DNA of 64,000 bases. Origin: Roseiarcus sp963824475 (GTDB taxonomy: Bacteria > Pseudomonadota > Alphaproteobacteria > Rhizobiales > Beijerinckiaceae). The stretch is taken from NCBI GenBank assembly GCA_963824475.1, contig CAWGPR010000001.1, positions 1 to 64,000 of the forward strand, in the 5' to 3' direction. Both the position numbers and the translations under genes were made by a program. Shown one piece after another: positions 47,202 through 59,895 of this stretch. The stretch's first letter is position 1. Each line of letters starts with the position of its first letter. Below the pieces are notes generated by a model. It searched no databases, had not been told where the DNA came from, and was given only the letters and a program-made list of their open reading frames with translations.

Positions 47202-49376
47202 ATGAGCAGGTTGGTCCTTTCCCTGGCCCTTTTGCTGCCCATTGCGGTCGGAACATGGACGATGACGACTTCAACGTCATCGGCGGGGCCGTTAGAGACT
47301 AGCGGCAGTTTCCGATGGATTGTGTTCGCCAGCCGTCAGAACGTCGACGAGGCCATCGGCTTGGCGCGAGATTTCGGCTCCGAGTTCGGTCCACCAACCG
47401 TGCTCTCGACGACGAACGGCTGGTATGCGGTCGCGGCTGGTCCCATCAACGTTCCTGACCCTGTCGCAATGAAGAAGAAGCTGACAGAGGCGTGGTGGCC
47501 CCCCAAGGACACGTTTTTCGCCAAGGGACAGACCTTGATTGAAAAAGTGTGGGAAGCCCCGAAATCGCCAGCCCTCGCGGCGGCGTCGAGTTCAGAAAAG
47601 GCCCCGCGAGCGTTGGCGGCGGGCTTGGAGGCGCGTATCGAGACTTCGAATGGCCCTCGGGTCGTGCGGGTCTTGAGCGGCGGACGGGTCGTGGCGAGCG
47701 TGGCCTTCGAAGACGACGGACCCAACGATTCCACTGGCGCCTCAATCGCCAGGCTTGACGGTTCTTCCGCCTTTCCTCAGGTCATCGCAAAACATTTCAC
47801 GGGTGGGGCGCATTGCTGCACCGTGATGAAAGTGCTGACCTTCATCGGGGATCGATGGGAAGTCGTGAACGTTGGAGAGTTCGATTCCGACGGGCCTCAG
47901 ATCAAGGACCTGAATGGCGATGGCTCCGCCGAACTGGTCGGGAAAGACGATAGTTTCGATTACGCATTCGCGTCCTACGCCGAATCCTATGCGCCGCCGA
48001 AAATCCTCCGCCTAGTCGGCAGCCGGATTGCGGACGTCTCGAGTAGCTCCGAGTTTCAGAGACCGATCCTGCAAATGCTGCTTGCAAACCAGGGCCTAGC
48101 GACTCCCGATATGTGGCGGGACAATGGGTTCCTCGCCGGCTGGGTCGCGCACAACGCCCTGGTTGGCTCCGGCCGCGATGCATGGCGCAGGATGCTCGAT
48201 TTATACAATCAAAATTCGGACTGGGACCTGTCCGTCTGCACCGTTCCCACGAAGGATCTTGATCCGTGTCCGGAAAATGCGAAGCGGTTTCGCGATTTTC
48301 CGACCGCTCTGCGAGAACATCTCGCGAAGAATGGCTACAGCCTCGACGGCATCGTTGGAGCCTCTGCTGGATCGATCAGCCCCAGCTTCGACTGCAACAA
48401 GGCCCGGACACCCAGCGAGATCGGAATTTGTCGGTCGCCTCGGCTTGCCGAGTTGGATAACATTCTGGCTGCGGGCTACGCGTTCATTAAGAAAACCCAA
48501 GGTCGCCCCGCGGCGGACGTGATCGGAATTCCGTACTGGAGACTCATTGCCCAGTGCGAAGGGGACGAGATATGCATCGCGCGACGGCAGTCTGAAGAGA
48601 TCTCCGCCCTTGCGGCGGCAGGGGCGCCAGTTTCCCTGCCGGCGTGGGCATTGGCCCCCGCGAGCCCCCCGCAGCCCCAGACAACTCCTCCGCCTGCGCC
48701 AGCACAAGCGAAGGCGACCGAGGAACCGAATGCCGCACCCAGGCCCGAACATGAAGGGTCGTCGGGCACGGGCTTCTTCGTCGCCACAGATGGCGCCGTC
48801 ATCACGAATGCCCACGTCGTCGAGAACTGCGGAGCCATCCGCGTGACAGCCAGCCAAGGCGCGACAGCCGACGCCAAGATCGTCGCGCGCGATGTCAGAA
48901 ATGATCTGGCTCTTCTTGGCACCGGGTTGACTGTCAAGAAAGTCGCCGCGTTCCGGGCCTCCATCAGGCTCGGAGAGCCCGTCGAGGCTTTCGGATATCC
49001 TCTCGCGGACGTCCTCGCGAGGTCGGGGAATTTCACGCTCGGCAACGTGTCGGCTCTGGTCGGGATTGGCGAGGACAGCCGCTACCTTCAGATATCGGCG
49101 CCGGTGCAGCCGGGAAACTCGGGCGGCCCCTTGCTCGACCAAAGCGGAAATCTCGTTGGGGTGGTGTCGGCCAAGTTGAACGCGCTCAAGATGATGCTGG
49201 CGACAAACGGTGACATCCCTCAGAACGTCAATTTCGCCATAAAGGCCTCGATCGTGACCAGCTTCATGGAAGCCAACGGTGTCGCTTACGCGACGGGCAG
49301 CGCCACGCAGGCAATTCCGCCGGCGGACCTGGCGGATCAGGCGAAGGCGATGAGCGCCTTCATCGAGTGCCAGTAG
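47202..49376 (+). CDS. exported chimeric protein: SPOR-like, LprI-like and trypsin-like protease domains
   Basis: 724 aa with a signal peptide (MSRLVLSLALLLPIAVGTWT). Residues 35-115 look like an SPOR-like repeat fold (inference). Residues about 135-290 resemble a C-terminal 'FG-GAP-like' domain (IKDLNGDGSAELVGKDDSFD). Residues 395-470 carry an LprI/DUF1311-like motif (FDCNKARTPSEIGICRSPRL). A Pro/Ala linker follows, then a trypsin-2 domain (about 515-700) with His in VITNAHVVENC, Asp in RNDLALLG and Ser in QPGNSGGPLLDQ. It should be an active periplasmic or surface serine protease. The domain mix suggests peptidoglycan or envelope stress roles, which is inference. Confidence 0.82.
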   Translation: MSRLVLSLALLLPIAVGTWTMTTSTSSAGPLETSGSFRWIVFASRQNVDEAIGLARDFGSEFGPPTVLSTTNGWYAVAAGPINVPDPVAMKKKLTEAWWPPKDTFFAKGQTLIEKVWEAPKSPALAAASSSEKAPRALAAGLEARIETSNGPRVVRVLSGGRVVASVAFEDDGPNDSTGASIARLDGSSAFPQVIAKHFTGGAHCCTVMKVLTFIGDRWEVVNVGEFDSDGPQIKDLNGDGSAELVGKDDSFDYAFASYAESYAPPKILRLVGSRIADVSSSSEFQRPILQMLLANQGLATPDMWRDNGFLAGWVAHNALVGSGRDAWRRMLDLYNQNSDWDLSVCTVPTKDLDPCPENAKRFRDFPTALREHLAKNGYSLDGIVGASAGSISPSFDCNKARTPSEIGICRSPRLAELDNILAAGYAFIKKTQGRPAADVIGIPYWRLIAQCEGDEICIARRQSEEISALAAAGAPVSLPAWALAPASPPQPQTTPPPAPAQAKATEEPNAAPRPEHEGSSGTGFFVATDGAVITNAHVVENCGAIRVTASQGATADAKIVARDVRNDLALLGTGLTVKKVAAFRASIRLGEPVEAFGYPLADVLARSGNFTLGNVSALVGIGEDSRYLQISAPVQPGNSGGPLLDQSGNLVGVVSAKLNALKMMLATNGDIPQNVNFAIKASIVTSFMEANGVAYATGSATQAIPPADLADQAKAMSAFIECQ

Positions 49377-49400
49377 TCACATCCGCCCGCCCCACCCCTA

Positions 49401-49545
49401 AAACCCGGCGACAACGCGCGCGCCGCCTTGCCAAGGCCTAAGCCTGAGCCAATCTGGCTGCCCATGAAGTTCCCGCCCGAATTTCTCGATTAGATTCGCG
49501 CCCGGCAGCAGGTCTCGGAGGGGGTGGGAGCGCGGGCCAAAATCG
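49401..49545 (+). pseudogene. duplicated remnant of the dnaG 5' end
   Basis: About 145 bp closely match the dnaG leader and first codons at 50831-50975. ATG 49464 starts MKFPPEFLD, then TAG where dnaG has GAG. Similarity continues past the stop (ATTCGCGCCCGGC, TCTCGGAGG) and fades by 49545. Confidence 0.8.
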
Positions 49546-49739
49546 CATTCCGCCGCCAAATTCGACGTCACGCGGGCTGACGTCACCGAAGGCAGAGCCA
49601 GATCGTTCTGCGTATCACCTCGGGCGGATACGTACGCGCTCCAGCTGACTTTCTTCCTTCGCTTCGCTATTGGGATCCGAGAATATCGCGAGCCGCAGGC
49701 GTCGCGACGACGCCAAGCGGGAAGCTTTTGGGAGGCGAC

Positions 49740-50774
49740 ATGGAAACGCGACGCATCAAGGCCCGGAACGGCGAGGGGCTCACGTTCACCGTCGTCGGGC
49801 TCGGGACTGGCCCGCTTGGCGAGCTCTTTGAGCTGCTCGACGAAAAAACCGCGATCGCGACGGTCGAGCAAGCGCTCGCAAGCGGCGTCCGGGTCTTCAA
49901 CTCGTCGCCTCACTACGGCAACGGACTCGCCGAAAGCCGGATGGGCGCGGGGCTAAGGCGCGCGCCTCGCGACCAGATCCTCGTTTCGACCAAGATCGGC
50001 CGGATCATGGACCCGTTCGGCAAAAAGCCCGATGCGCGCAAAGACGCGGTCTCGCCCGGCTTCGCCGGCGGACATCCGCACGCGCCGCGCTTCGACTATT
50101 CCTATGACGGCGCGATGCGGTCGATCGAGCACTCTCTCTTGCGCATGGGGCTCGACCGGCTCGACATCGTTCTGATCCATGATTGCGACATCTGGACGCA
50201 TGGCAAGGAGGAGGCGCCGGCGCGCTTCAAGGAAGCGATGTCGGGCGCCTATCGCGCGCTCGACAAGCTTCGCAACGAAAAGGTCGTCAAGGCCATCGGC
50301 TTTGGGATTAACGAAGCCGACACCTGCGTCAAATTCGCTTTAGCCGGCGATTTCGACGTCGCGATGATGGCCGGACGCTATACGCTGATCGACCAGACGG
50401 GCCTTAAGGAGTTTCTGCCGCTCGCTCTGGAGAAGAACATGGGCGTGATGCTCGCCGGCGTGTTCAATTCCGGCATTCTGGCGACCGGATCGGTAGCGCA
50501 CGCCAAATTCGACTACGCGGACGCTTCCGTTGCGGTGCTAGCAAAAGTGAAGGCGATCGAGGAGATCTGCCGCAAGCATGAAGTCACCCTCCGCCAGGCT
50601 GCGATACAATTCGCGGCGGCCCATCCCGCTGTCGTCTCCGTTGTGCTGGGCGCGGTGAAACCGGAAGAGGTCAAGGCGAACGTCCACGATGCGTCGGTCG
50701 AGATCCCAGCGAGCCTGTGGTCGGATCTCAAATCGGCCAGACTTCTGGACCCGGCCGCGCCGACGAAGGGATAG
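49740..50774 (+). CDS. aldo/keto reductase family oxidoreductase
   Basis: 344 aa from ATG 49740, preceded by GGGAGG; an in-frame TTG 12 bp upstream is less likely. AKR features: GLGTGPLGE near the start, VFNSSPHYGNGLAESRMG with the catalytic Tyr and Asp environment, LVSTKIGR, LIHDCD (catalytic His region) and C-terminal VVSVVLGAVKPEEV cofactor loop. This subgroup includes D-threo-aldose/L-fucose dehydrogenase and pyridoxal 4-dehydrogenase-like enzymes. It sits between two copies of the dnaG start, suggesting insertion by a duplication event. Confidence 0.88.
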   Translation: METRRIKARNGEGLTFTVVGLGTGPLGELFELLDEKTAIATVEQALASGVRVFNSSPHYGNGLAESRMGAGLRRAPRDQILVSTKIGRIMDPFGKKPDARKDAVSPGFAGGHPHAPRFDYSYDGAMRSIEHSLLRMGLDRLDIVLIHDCDIWTHGKEEAPARFKEAMSGAYRALDKLRNEKVVKAIGFGINEADTCVKFALAGDFDVAMMAGRYTLIDQTGLKEFLPLALEKNMGVMLAGVFNSGILATGSVAHAKFDYADASVAVLAKVKAIEEICRKHEVTLRQAAIQFAAAHPAVVSVVLGAVKPEEVKANVHDASVEIPASLWSDLKSARLLDPAAPTKG

Positions 50775-50895
50775 TCGCGGCTCCCAACAAAACGCTCGTC
50801 CTGCTCGGGCACGGGTAGCGCTTGTCGCTGCAAAAGCCGGGGACAACGCAGCTGCCTGCTTGCCAAAGGCCGCCCCAAGGCCAATCTGGCTCCTC

Positions 50896-52812
50896 ATGAA
50901 GTTCCCGCCCGAATTTCTCGACGAGATTCGCGCCCGGCTGCCGGTCTCGGAGGTAGCGGGGAAGCGGGTCAAATTGCGCAAAGAAGGGCGGGAGTGGCGG
51001 GGCTTGTCGCCCTTCACCGCGGAGAAGACGCCGTCGTTCTTCGTCAACGACCAGAAGGGCTTCTTCCACGACTTCTCGTCCGGCAAGCACGGCGACCAAT
51101 TCGCTTTCCTGATGGAGACCGAGGGCCTTGCGTTCCCGGAGGCGGTCGAGCGGCTCGCCAATATGGCCGGCCTCCCCCTGCCGCGTGTAAGCGAAGCCGT
51201 GGCGGGTGAAGAGAAAAAGCGCTTGAGCCTCCTCGACGTCATGGGCGTGGCGGCGCGTCTGTTCGAAGCCAACCTGCAGCAGCCAGTCGGAGCGAGAGCG
51301 CGCGGCTACCTCGCCGATCGCGGCCTCACGTCCCCCGTGCAGCAGCGCTTTGGCCTCGGCTATTCCTCGCCTGAGCGCTTCGCGCTGCGCGATGCGCTCG
51401 CCGCCCAGGGCGTCGGCGTCGAGGCGATGATCGAAGCGGGCCTGCTCGTCCACGGGGAAGACATCGCCGTGCCCTACGACCGGTTCCGCGACCGGGTGAT
51501 GTTTCCGATCCACGATCGCGCGGGCCGCGTCATCGCCTTCGGCGGGCGAGCGATGGAGGCGGGCGCCAAGGCCAAATACCTCAATTCGCCGGAGACCGCG
51601 CTGTTCCATAAAGGGACGCTGCTGTTCAATCATCACCGCGCCCGTAAAAGCGCGCATGAAGCGGGTGCGATCATCGTGGTCGAGGGCTATATCGACGCGA
51701 TCGCGGTGAGCGAGGCTGGCTTCCCCAACGTCGTCGCGCCGCTCGGCACCGCGCTCACGCCCGATCAGTGCGCACTGTTGTGGGCGATGGCGAGCGAGCC
51801 GATCCTGTGCTTCGACGGCGACAGCGCCGGACGGCGGGCGGCGTTCCGCGCCATCGAGACGGCGCTGCCGCTGATCGGCGCGGAGAAGAGCCTGCGCTTC
51901 GCGCTTCTGCCCGAGGGTCAGGATCCGGACGATCTCATCCGGCTCAGTGGGCCGGCGGCGATGGCCGAGCATCTGAGCGCCGCGCGGCCGCTCGCCGACA
52001 TGCTGTTCATGCGCGAGACGGACGGGCAGAGCTTCGACACGCCCGAACAGCGCGCGGCGCTCGAGCGCCGCCTCGGCGAGGCGGTCGGGAAAATCGCCGA
52101 CGAGCCGCTGCGCCGCCACTATCAGGCGGACATGAGGCGGCGCCTTGCGGCCTTCTTCGGCGACGAACGTGAGCGGCCGTCGCGCGGTGATGTTGGCGCG
52201 CATCGAAGCTTTGCTCAGCGACGCGGTGGGCCGTTTACCCCTCGGGGTCCGCGCGTCGGCCTTGCGGAAGCGCCCTTGGCCCCGCAGAGCAAGCTTGGCC
52301 GCAAGGCCCGCCTGCCAGCGCGCGAAATCATGATCCTCTCGATTGCGCTTAGCCATCCAGCGCTGATCGAGAGCCGTTGCGAGGAGCTGGCGGGGGCCGA
52401 TTTCGTGGGCGCCGGCCTTGGCGCATTGCGCGACGCGCTGCTCGCCGCTCCCGCCGAGGCGCTCGATTCGTCCGTGGCGCTCGCCGAATGGCTGAACGGC
52501 GCGGGGCGCGGGACGGAACGCGAACGGATTGCGGCGTTGGCCGCCAAGATGCCGAATTGGTGGTGCATGCGGCCGGAGGCGGCGCCCGCGGACGCCGATC
52601 TGGTCTTAAGGCAAAGCTTGGCCTTGCATCGTCGGTCGGGCGCGTTACATAGGGACCTGAAGCTCGCGGAGCGGTCGCTCGCAGCGGAGCCGAACGAGCT
52701 TAATCTTGCCCGACTGCTTGATATCAAGGCGAATTTGGCCGACCTTGCGGATGCGGAAGCAGCCATCGATGGTTTCGGCGATCAGTCCGGGCGCGCCTCG
52801 CCCGCGATCTGA
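50896..52812 (+). CDS. dnaG: DNA primase DnaG
   Basis: 638 aa. Residues 1-100 correspond to the zinc-binding domain, but its Cys/His ligands are absent: the segment reads GLSPFTAEKTPSFFVNDQKG and FHDFSSGKHGDQ. The RNA polymerase core has the TOPRIM motifs VEGYIDAIAVSEAG and CFDGDSAGRRAA, and a helicase-interaction C-terminal region follows. It makes RNA primers for replication. It lies 192 bp upstream of rpoD, the classic macromolecular-synthesis order; rpsU is not directly in front because the aldo/keto reductase gene intervenes. Confidence 0.95.
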   Translation: MKFPPEFLDEIRARLPVSEVAGKRVKLRKEGREWRGLSPFTAEKTPSFFVNDQKGFFHDFSSGKHGDQFAFLMETEGLAFPEAVERLANMAGLPLPRVSEAVAGEEKKRLSLLDVMGVAARLFEANLQQPVGARARGYLADRGLTSPVQQRFGLGYSSPERFALRDALAAQGVGVEAMIEAGLLVHGEDIAVPYDRFRDRVMFPIHDRAGRVIAFGGRAMEAGAKAKYLNSPETALFHKGTLLFNHHRARKSAHEAGAIIVVEGYIDAIAVSEAGFPNVVAPLGTALTPDQCALLWAMASEPILCFDGDSAGRRAAFRAIETALPLIGAEKSLRFALLPEGQDPDDLIRLSGPAAMAEHLSAARPLADMLFMRETDGQSFDTPEQRAALERRLGEAVGKIADEPLRRHYQADMRRRLAAFFGDERERPSRGDVGAHRSFAQRRGGPFTPRGPRVGLAEAPLAPQSKLGRKARLPAREIMILSIALSHPALIESRCEELAGADFVGAGLGALRDALLAAPAEALDSSVALAEWLNGAGRGTERERIAALAAKMPNWWCMRPEAAPADADLVLRQSLALHRRSGALHRDLKLAERSLAAEPNELNLARLLDIKANLADLADAEAAIDGFGDQSGRASPAI

Positions 52813-53004
52813 CTCGAACGAGTCCGTGGGGGATCGGGAAGCGCGCGGGCGGGACGTGGCGGCGTTTCCTTGGGGGGCCCGCGGAAGGATAGCCTTAGGC
52901 TTTGCCTGAGCAATCTTGATTAAAGGCCGCTCGCCCTTGCGAGAGGTTGAGGGACGATACTGGGCGCCCAGCGGTGTTGACCGCGGGATGACGGAGACGC
53001 CGCG

Positions 53005-55050
<2,046 letters not shown>

Positions 55051-55245
55051 GCGACGGCGGCGGTCGCGTTTCTCTAGCGGCGATCGCCTCTCTCTTCCAT
55101 CATCATCGCGAACCTGATTGTTCTGACCCCAATCCACGACGCTTTCGCGCCGATTGTTTCGCTGCCAAAACGGCGTTTACAACCGCGCTAGACGTGTCAT
55201 GATTGCGATGGTGCGGCGCACCAAGCAGTCATAGGGGATTTAGAC

Positions 55246-55914
55246 ATGAGGCGTTCGGTAGTCGCGGGGCTCGGCGCCGCTATGATCGTGGCGCTTGGCG
55301 CGAGCTCCGCTGCGCAAGCGGCCATAATCGACTTCGGCGTCACTGCGTTTGGCAATTCGATCACCTACAACGGTACGTCCTTGGATCAGTCTCTCTCGCT
55401 CGATCTTGATCAGGCGACGTTGCTGGTAACGGGGGTTAACCCCGGCGACTCTTCTGGGCTGGCTCTCTTCAACCAGGTCATGCTTTCCGCGCTGACTTCC
55501 CCGACAAGCAGCAACATTATTTACGGGTTCGGGACTGGGCCGGGGCCGCTTGGAGCCGACGTCATCCTGTCGTGGCCGCTTGGCGCCGGACCAGGCACGG
55601 ACACGTTCACCGAAACGCTGACCACGGTGCTGTCGATCAATCGGAACACACCCAACGAAATCGGTCTGACCCTGTCGGGAACGCTAAGCGACACCAGCGG
55701 TGTCTTCACAGATACGCCGGTTTTGCTCATGTTGACCGCCAGCCAGGCTGGCGGTCCAGGGCAGACCACCGGCGCCTCGTTCACCAACACGTCGAGCTTC
55801 ACCCCCTCCATTCCTGAGCCCTCAACATGGGTGATGATGGTTCTCGGCTTCGGCGCTCTCGGCTATGCCGCGTCCCGCCGGCGCAAGACCAATCACGCCA
55901 TGCTTTCCGCGTAA
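55246..55914 (+). CDS. PEPxxWA-CTERM sorting domain protein, paralogue 1
   Basis: 222 aa with signal peptide MRRSVVAGLGAAMIVALGAS (cleavage near AAQA). The mature part is Gly/Thr-rich, with a C-terminal sorting signal: PEPSTWVMM, a hydrophobic helix LGFGALGYAA and a basic SRRRK end. Such proteins are exported and processed by an exosortase, not seen here. The paralogue at 57329 shares signal peptide, Cys-free core and tail. Confidence 0.85.
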   Translation: MRRSVVAGLGAAMIVALGASSAAQAAIIDFGVTAFGNSITYNGTSLDQSLSLDLDQATLLVTGVNPGDSSGLALFNQVMLSALTSPTSSNIIYGFGTGPGPLGADVILSWPLGAGPGTDTFTETLTTVLSINRNTPNEIGLTLSGTLSDTSGVFTDTPVLLMLTASQAGGPGQTTGASFTNTSSFTPSIPEPSTWVMMVLGFGALGYAASRRRKTNHAMLSA

Positions 55915-55944
55915 GCTTCCAGGCTTCCGTCGAGCGATTGCGAG

Positions 55945-55976
55945 AGGCCGCCCTGTCTTGGGCGGCCTTTCTTTTT
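55945..55976 (+). terminator. intrinsic terminator after PEP-CTERM gene 1
   Basis: Stem AGGCCGCCC / GGGCGGCCT with a 6-nt loop, followed by a T-rich run (TTTCTTTTT). Confidence 0.88.
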
Positions 55977-56165
55977 GCCGGCGGCCTCTATTCCGCTGAG
56001 GTCTTTGGCGCTTCGGCCTACTGCGTCGTCGACAAGACCGCGCCGCATGTTACAGTCCGACGGTCAGCGAGCCGGTCGGACACGGCCTGGCGGCGCATCG
56101 CCGAGGCGAGGGAACGCGGCTGACCGCGCCGAAGGCGGGCGACTGCCGCCGGATGGGAGGGCGAA

Positions 56166-56937
56166 TTGGCCTACAAGGATATCCTCGTCTATCTCGATCC
56201 GACGGTCGAGACGATCGAGCGGATACGTTTAGCCGTCTCGTTGGCCAAGGCGCACGGGGCGCGATTGATCGGCGTGGACGTCAGCGCGCCCTCCGCGGGA
56301 CAGGAGGTCGAGACCGAAGATGCGGTCAGCCGGATATTTAGCGACACGACGCGCGAAGTCCGGGCTGACCACGGTCTTCGCGCCGGTAACCAAGCCGGGC
56401 GAAACCGACACTTTCACCCATTGCGTCGACCTGATGATCGCGCCCGGGCCCGAAAGTCTGGCGCACGGGGCGATACGCCGCGGCGCGCTCGATCGGGCGT
56501 TGCTCGAATCCGGCGCGCCGATGTTGATGCTGCCGCCGGAATGGACGCCCGGCCCGGTGGGAGACAACATCGTCATCGCGTGGAACGCCGGGCGTGAGGC
56601 TTTGCGCGCCGTTCATGACGCGATGCCGCTGCTCGAACGGGCGAAGAAAGTGACCCTGTTCGCCTTCTCGTCGCGGCCAAGCGCGCTCCGCAAGTCGGCC
56701 GAGACGCTGGTCGATCACCTGGCGGCGCACGGCGTGAAGGCCGAGCACATCTCCGACTGGACCAACACTGGCGACCTGACCGCGGTCGAGGCGCTGTTCG
56801 CGAGCCTCGACACGCAGGACGCCGACCTCATCGTCGCCGGCGCTTTTGGACATTCGAGGATTTACGAGGGGCTGTTCGGCGGGGTGACGCTCGATCTCAT
56901 GCATCAGCAATCCTTGCCGGTCCTGATGTCGCATTAG
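56166..56937 (+). pseudogene. universal stress protein (UspA family), frameshifted
   Basis: The likely start is TTG 56166 after GGGAGG (LAYKDILVYLDPTVETIERI). The frame breaks near 56358 (SDTTREV) and resumes one frame over with SGLTTVFAPVTKPGETDTFT to the end, including the second-domain nucleotide-binding GDNIVIAWNAGREALRAVHD and VAGAFGHSRIYEGLFGGVT. Deleting one base near GAAGTCC restores a full tandem-UspA protein of about 257 aa. Either a true lesion or a sequencing error. Confidence 0.8.
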
Positions 56938-57328
56938 CCCCCGTTTGGAAGCTCCAAGCGCCGCAACATTGCGCGCCGCAACATTAATGACGGCTGGCGC
57001 CGCCGGAACCTCGAGGGCCAACCCGGCGCTCGAATGACGCAAAGCTCGCGGGGGCGGCCAGTGGGCCGAGTCTCTAAGCTCCCCAGTCTCCGCCGCCACA
57101 GCAATCTCCTGGTGCCTGCAAGGTACGGATCCAATTGAGATTCTAGCCAGGGGTCCGCCTCGTCCCGGATGCGGCGGGCGCCGCGCGTCATTCTCCTGTC
57201 ATTCGCCATTGCTACGACTAGGTTGTGTCGGGGTGCGAAAGGGCTTGACTGATCCTCCCGCACCTGCTTAGTTGCCGCAGCGGTGTTCTTGTAGTTAGCT
57301 TTGCGGTGATCCTACCCAGGGGGATGTT
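56938..57328. other. intergenic region before the second PEP-CTERM gene
   Basis: About 390 bp without a recognisable gene. It holds the short direct duplication CGCCGCAACATT near 56960-56990. Confidence 0.4.
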
Positions 57329-57967
57329 ATGAAAATTGTAGTCCCAGCTTTAGCGGCCGCCTTCATCGGGACGCTTGGCGCAAGTTCCGCTGCGCAAGCA
57401 GCCGTGATCAACTTCTCAGCAGCGGCGTTGTGCCCCGCGACCTGCACGGGTATTAGCTACACAGGCTCAACTCTGGGGGCGTCGACGGCGTTCGACCTCG
57501 ATGGCTCCACATGGTTTGTGACTCGGGTCAACACTGGCGACCAGTCCGGGGAGGCCGTCGCCGGTACTTTCACGCTCACCCCAGTTAGCGTCTCATATGG
57601 GGCCGGGGATGGTCCGGTTACGGGGTTGGACATGATCAAGACGTGGACGGCTACCACCGGGCCGTTCACTGGCGACACCTTCACGGAAACCCTGACTTCA
57701 ATCGGCTCGATTTCTCGTGGTGTTAATACGATCGGTTTGGACTTCGCAGGGACTGTCACCGGCGGGGTCTTTCATGGCGCGCCGGCCACCTTGGATTTGA
57801 CCCTCAATCAGGCTGGCGGACCGGGGAATGTGGTCTCCGCTTCGTTGACCAACAGCGCCGCTATTCCTGAACCCGCGACCTGGGTGATGATGGCGCTCGG
57901 TTTCATCGGGCTCGGGTATGCGGCGGTTCGTCGCAGCGGGAAGGACCGTCCGGCGCTCGCCATCTAA
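57329..57967 (+). CDS. PEPxxWA-CTERM sorting domain protein, paralogue 2
   Basis: 212 aa. Signal peptide MKIVVPALAAAFIGTLGASS; the core contains ALCPATCTGISYTGSTLGAS and GDTFTETLTSIGSI, parallel to paralogue 1. The sorting tail is PEPATWVMMALGFIGLGYAA with a basic VRRSGK end. The two paralogues probably arose by local duplication. The function of the core is unknown. Confidence 0.85.
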   Translation: MKIVVPALAAAFIGTLGASSAAQAAVINFSAAALCPATCTGISYTGSTLGASTAFDLDGSTWFVTRVNTGDQSGEAVAGTFTLTPVSVSYGAGDGPVTGLDMIKTWTATTGPFTGDTFTETLTSIGSISRGVNTIGLDFAGTVTGGVFHGAPATLDLTLNQAGGPGNVVSASLTNSAAIPEPATWVMMALGFIGLGYAAVRRSGKDRPALAI

Positions 57968-57992
57968 GCGCCCGATCCAACGGATTGTTATC

Positions 57993-58018
57993 AAAAGGCC
58001 GCCGACGGGCGGCCTTTT
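57993..58018 (+). terminator. intrinsic terminator after PEP-CTERM gene 2
   Basis: Stem AAAAGGCCGCC / GGCGGCCTTTT with a short loop and a short T run. Confidence 0.8.
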
Positions 58019-58057
58019 CTGTTAGCGCCTCCTTGTCACCGGCCTCGTGAGAAAGAG

Positions 58058-58086
58058 AAGGGCTGCTCCTTTGAGGAGCAGCCCTT
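58058..58086 (-). terminator. intrinsic terminator for the minus-strand small gene
   Basis: A perfect 12-bp stem AAGGGCTGCTCC / GGAGCAGCCCTT; on the minus strand it is followed by CTCTTTC. It lies 56 bp after the small gene's stop codon. Confidence 0.75.
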
Positions 58087-58142
58087 CCATTGTCGCGCCC
58101 ACGCAAGCTCGCCGGCACCCTAGAGTTCTTGCCTAGCGAGCG

Positions 58143-58217
58143 CTATGCGCGAAATTCCTTCGCAGGGACAATAACCCAGGCCTCGTCGATCACGCGGAAC
58201 GTAAGACAATGAGACAC
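58143..58217 (-). CDS. 24-aa small protein with near-perfect Shine-Dalgarno
   Basis: On the minus strand AAAGGAGGTGATCC is followed by A and GTG, then 24 codons to TAG. The AGGAGGTGATCC complements the 16S rRNA 3' end almost fully, which is unusually strong. The peptide reads MSHCLTFRVIDEAWV and ends in a charged KEFRA, with no signal peptide. A dedicated terminator follows. No family is recognised. Caution: a sequence matching the anti-Shine-Dalgarno so fully could also reflect a 16S-like tail, but no rRNA is nearby. Confidence 0.55.
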   Translation of the reverse strand: MSHCLTFRVIDEAWVIVPAKEFRA

Positions 58218-58358
58218 TGGATCACCTCCTTTCGGCTGGTTGACGACACTGGCATGTTACGGTGATTCGAAAAATTTAAAAGCAGGATTTTTTGCGCGCA
58301 GTTAAGATTTCTTTAGGGTTCCGCGAGGCGGCGGGCTCAGTTCCCCGCCCGCCTCCGG

Positions 58359-59699
<1,341 letters not shown>

Positions 59700-59895
59700 G
59701 TCATAGCTCCCCGGGCGAATTGTCGTCGCTATTCGAACGCTGCGCCGCCCTGATATCGCATATGTGCGGAAGAAAGTTTCACAATTCGTTGCTAGACGTT
59801 AACGATGCGCCGCGGCGTTGCCCAGGCGGCGCCTGGCGCCTAGAGTGCCTTGACCGAGCGCGAAATTCCCGCAGCTGCTTAATGGGAGAACGCCG

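Noticed and set aside
58200..58235. 16S rRNA 3' end because of the AAAGGAGGTGATCC sequence
   Set aside because: The sequence on the minus strand resembles the anti-Shine-Dalgarno-containing rRNA tail only over a few bases and no other rRNA sequence is adjacent; a ribosome-binding site for the small frame is simpler.
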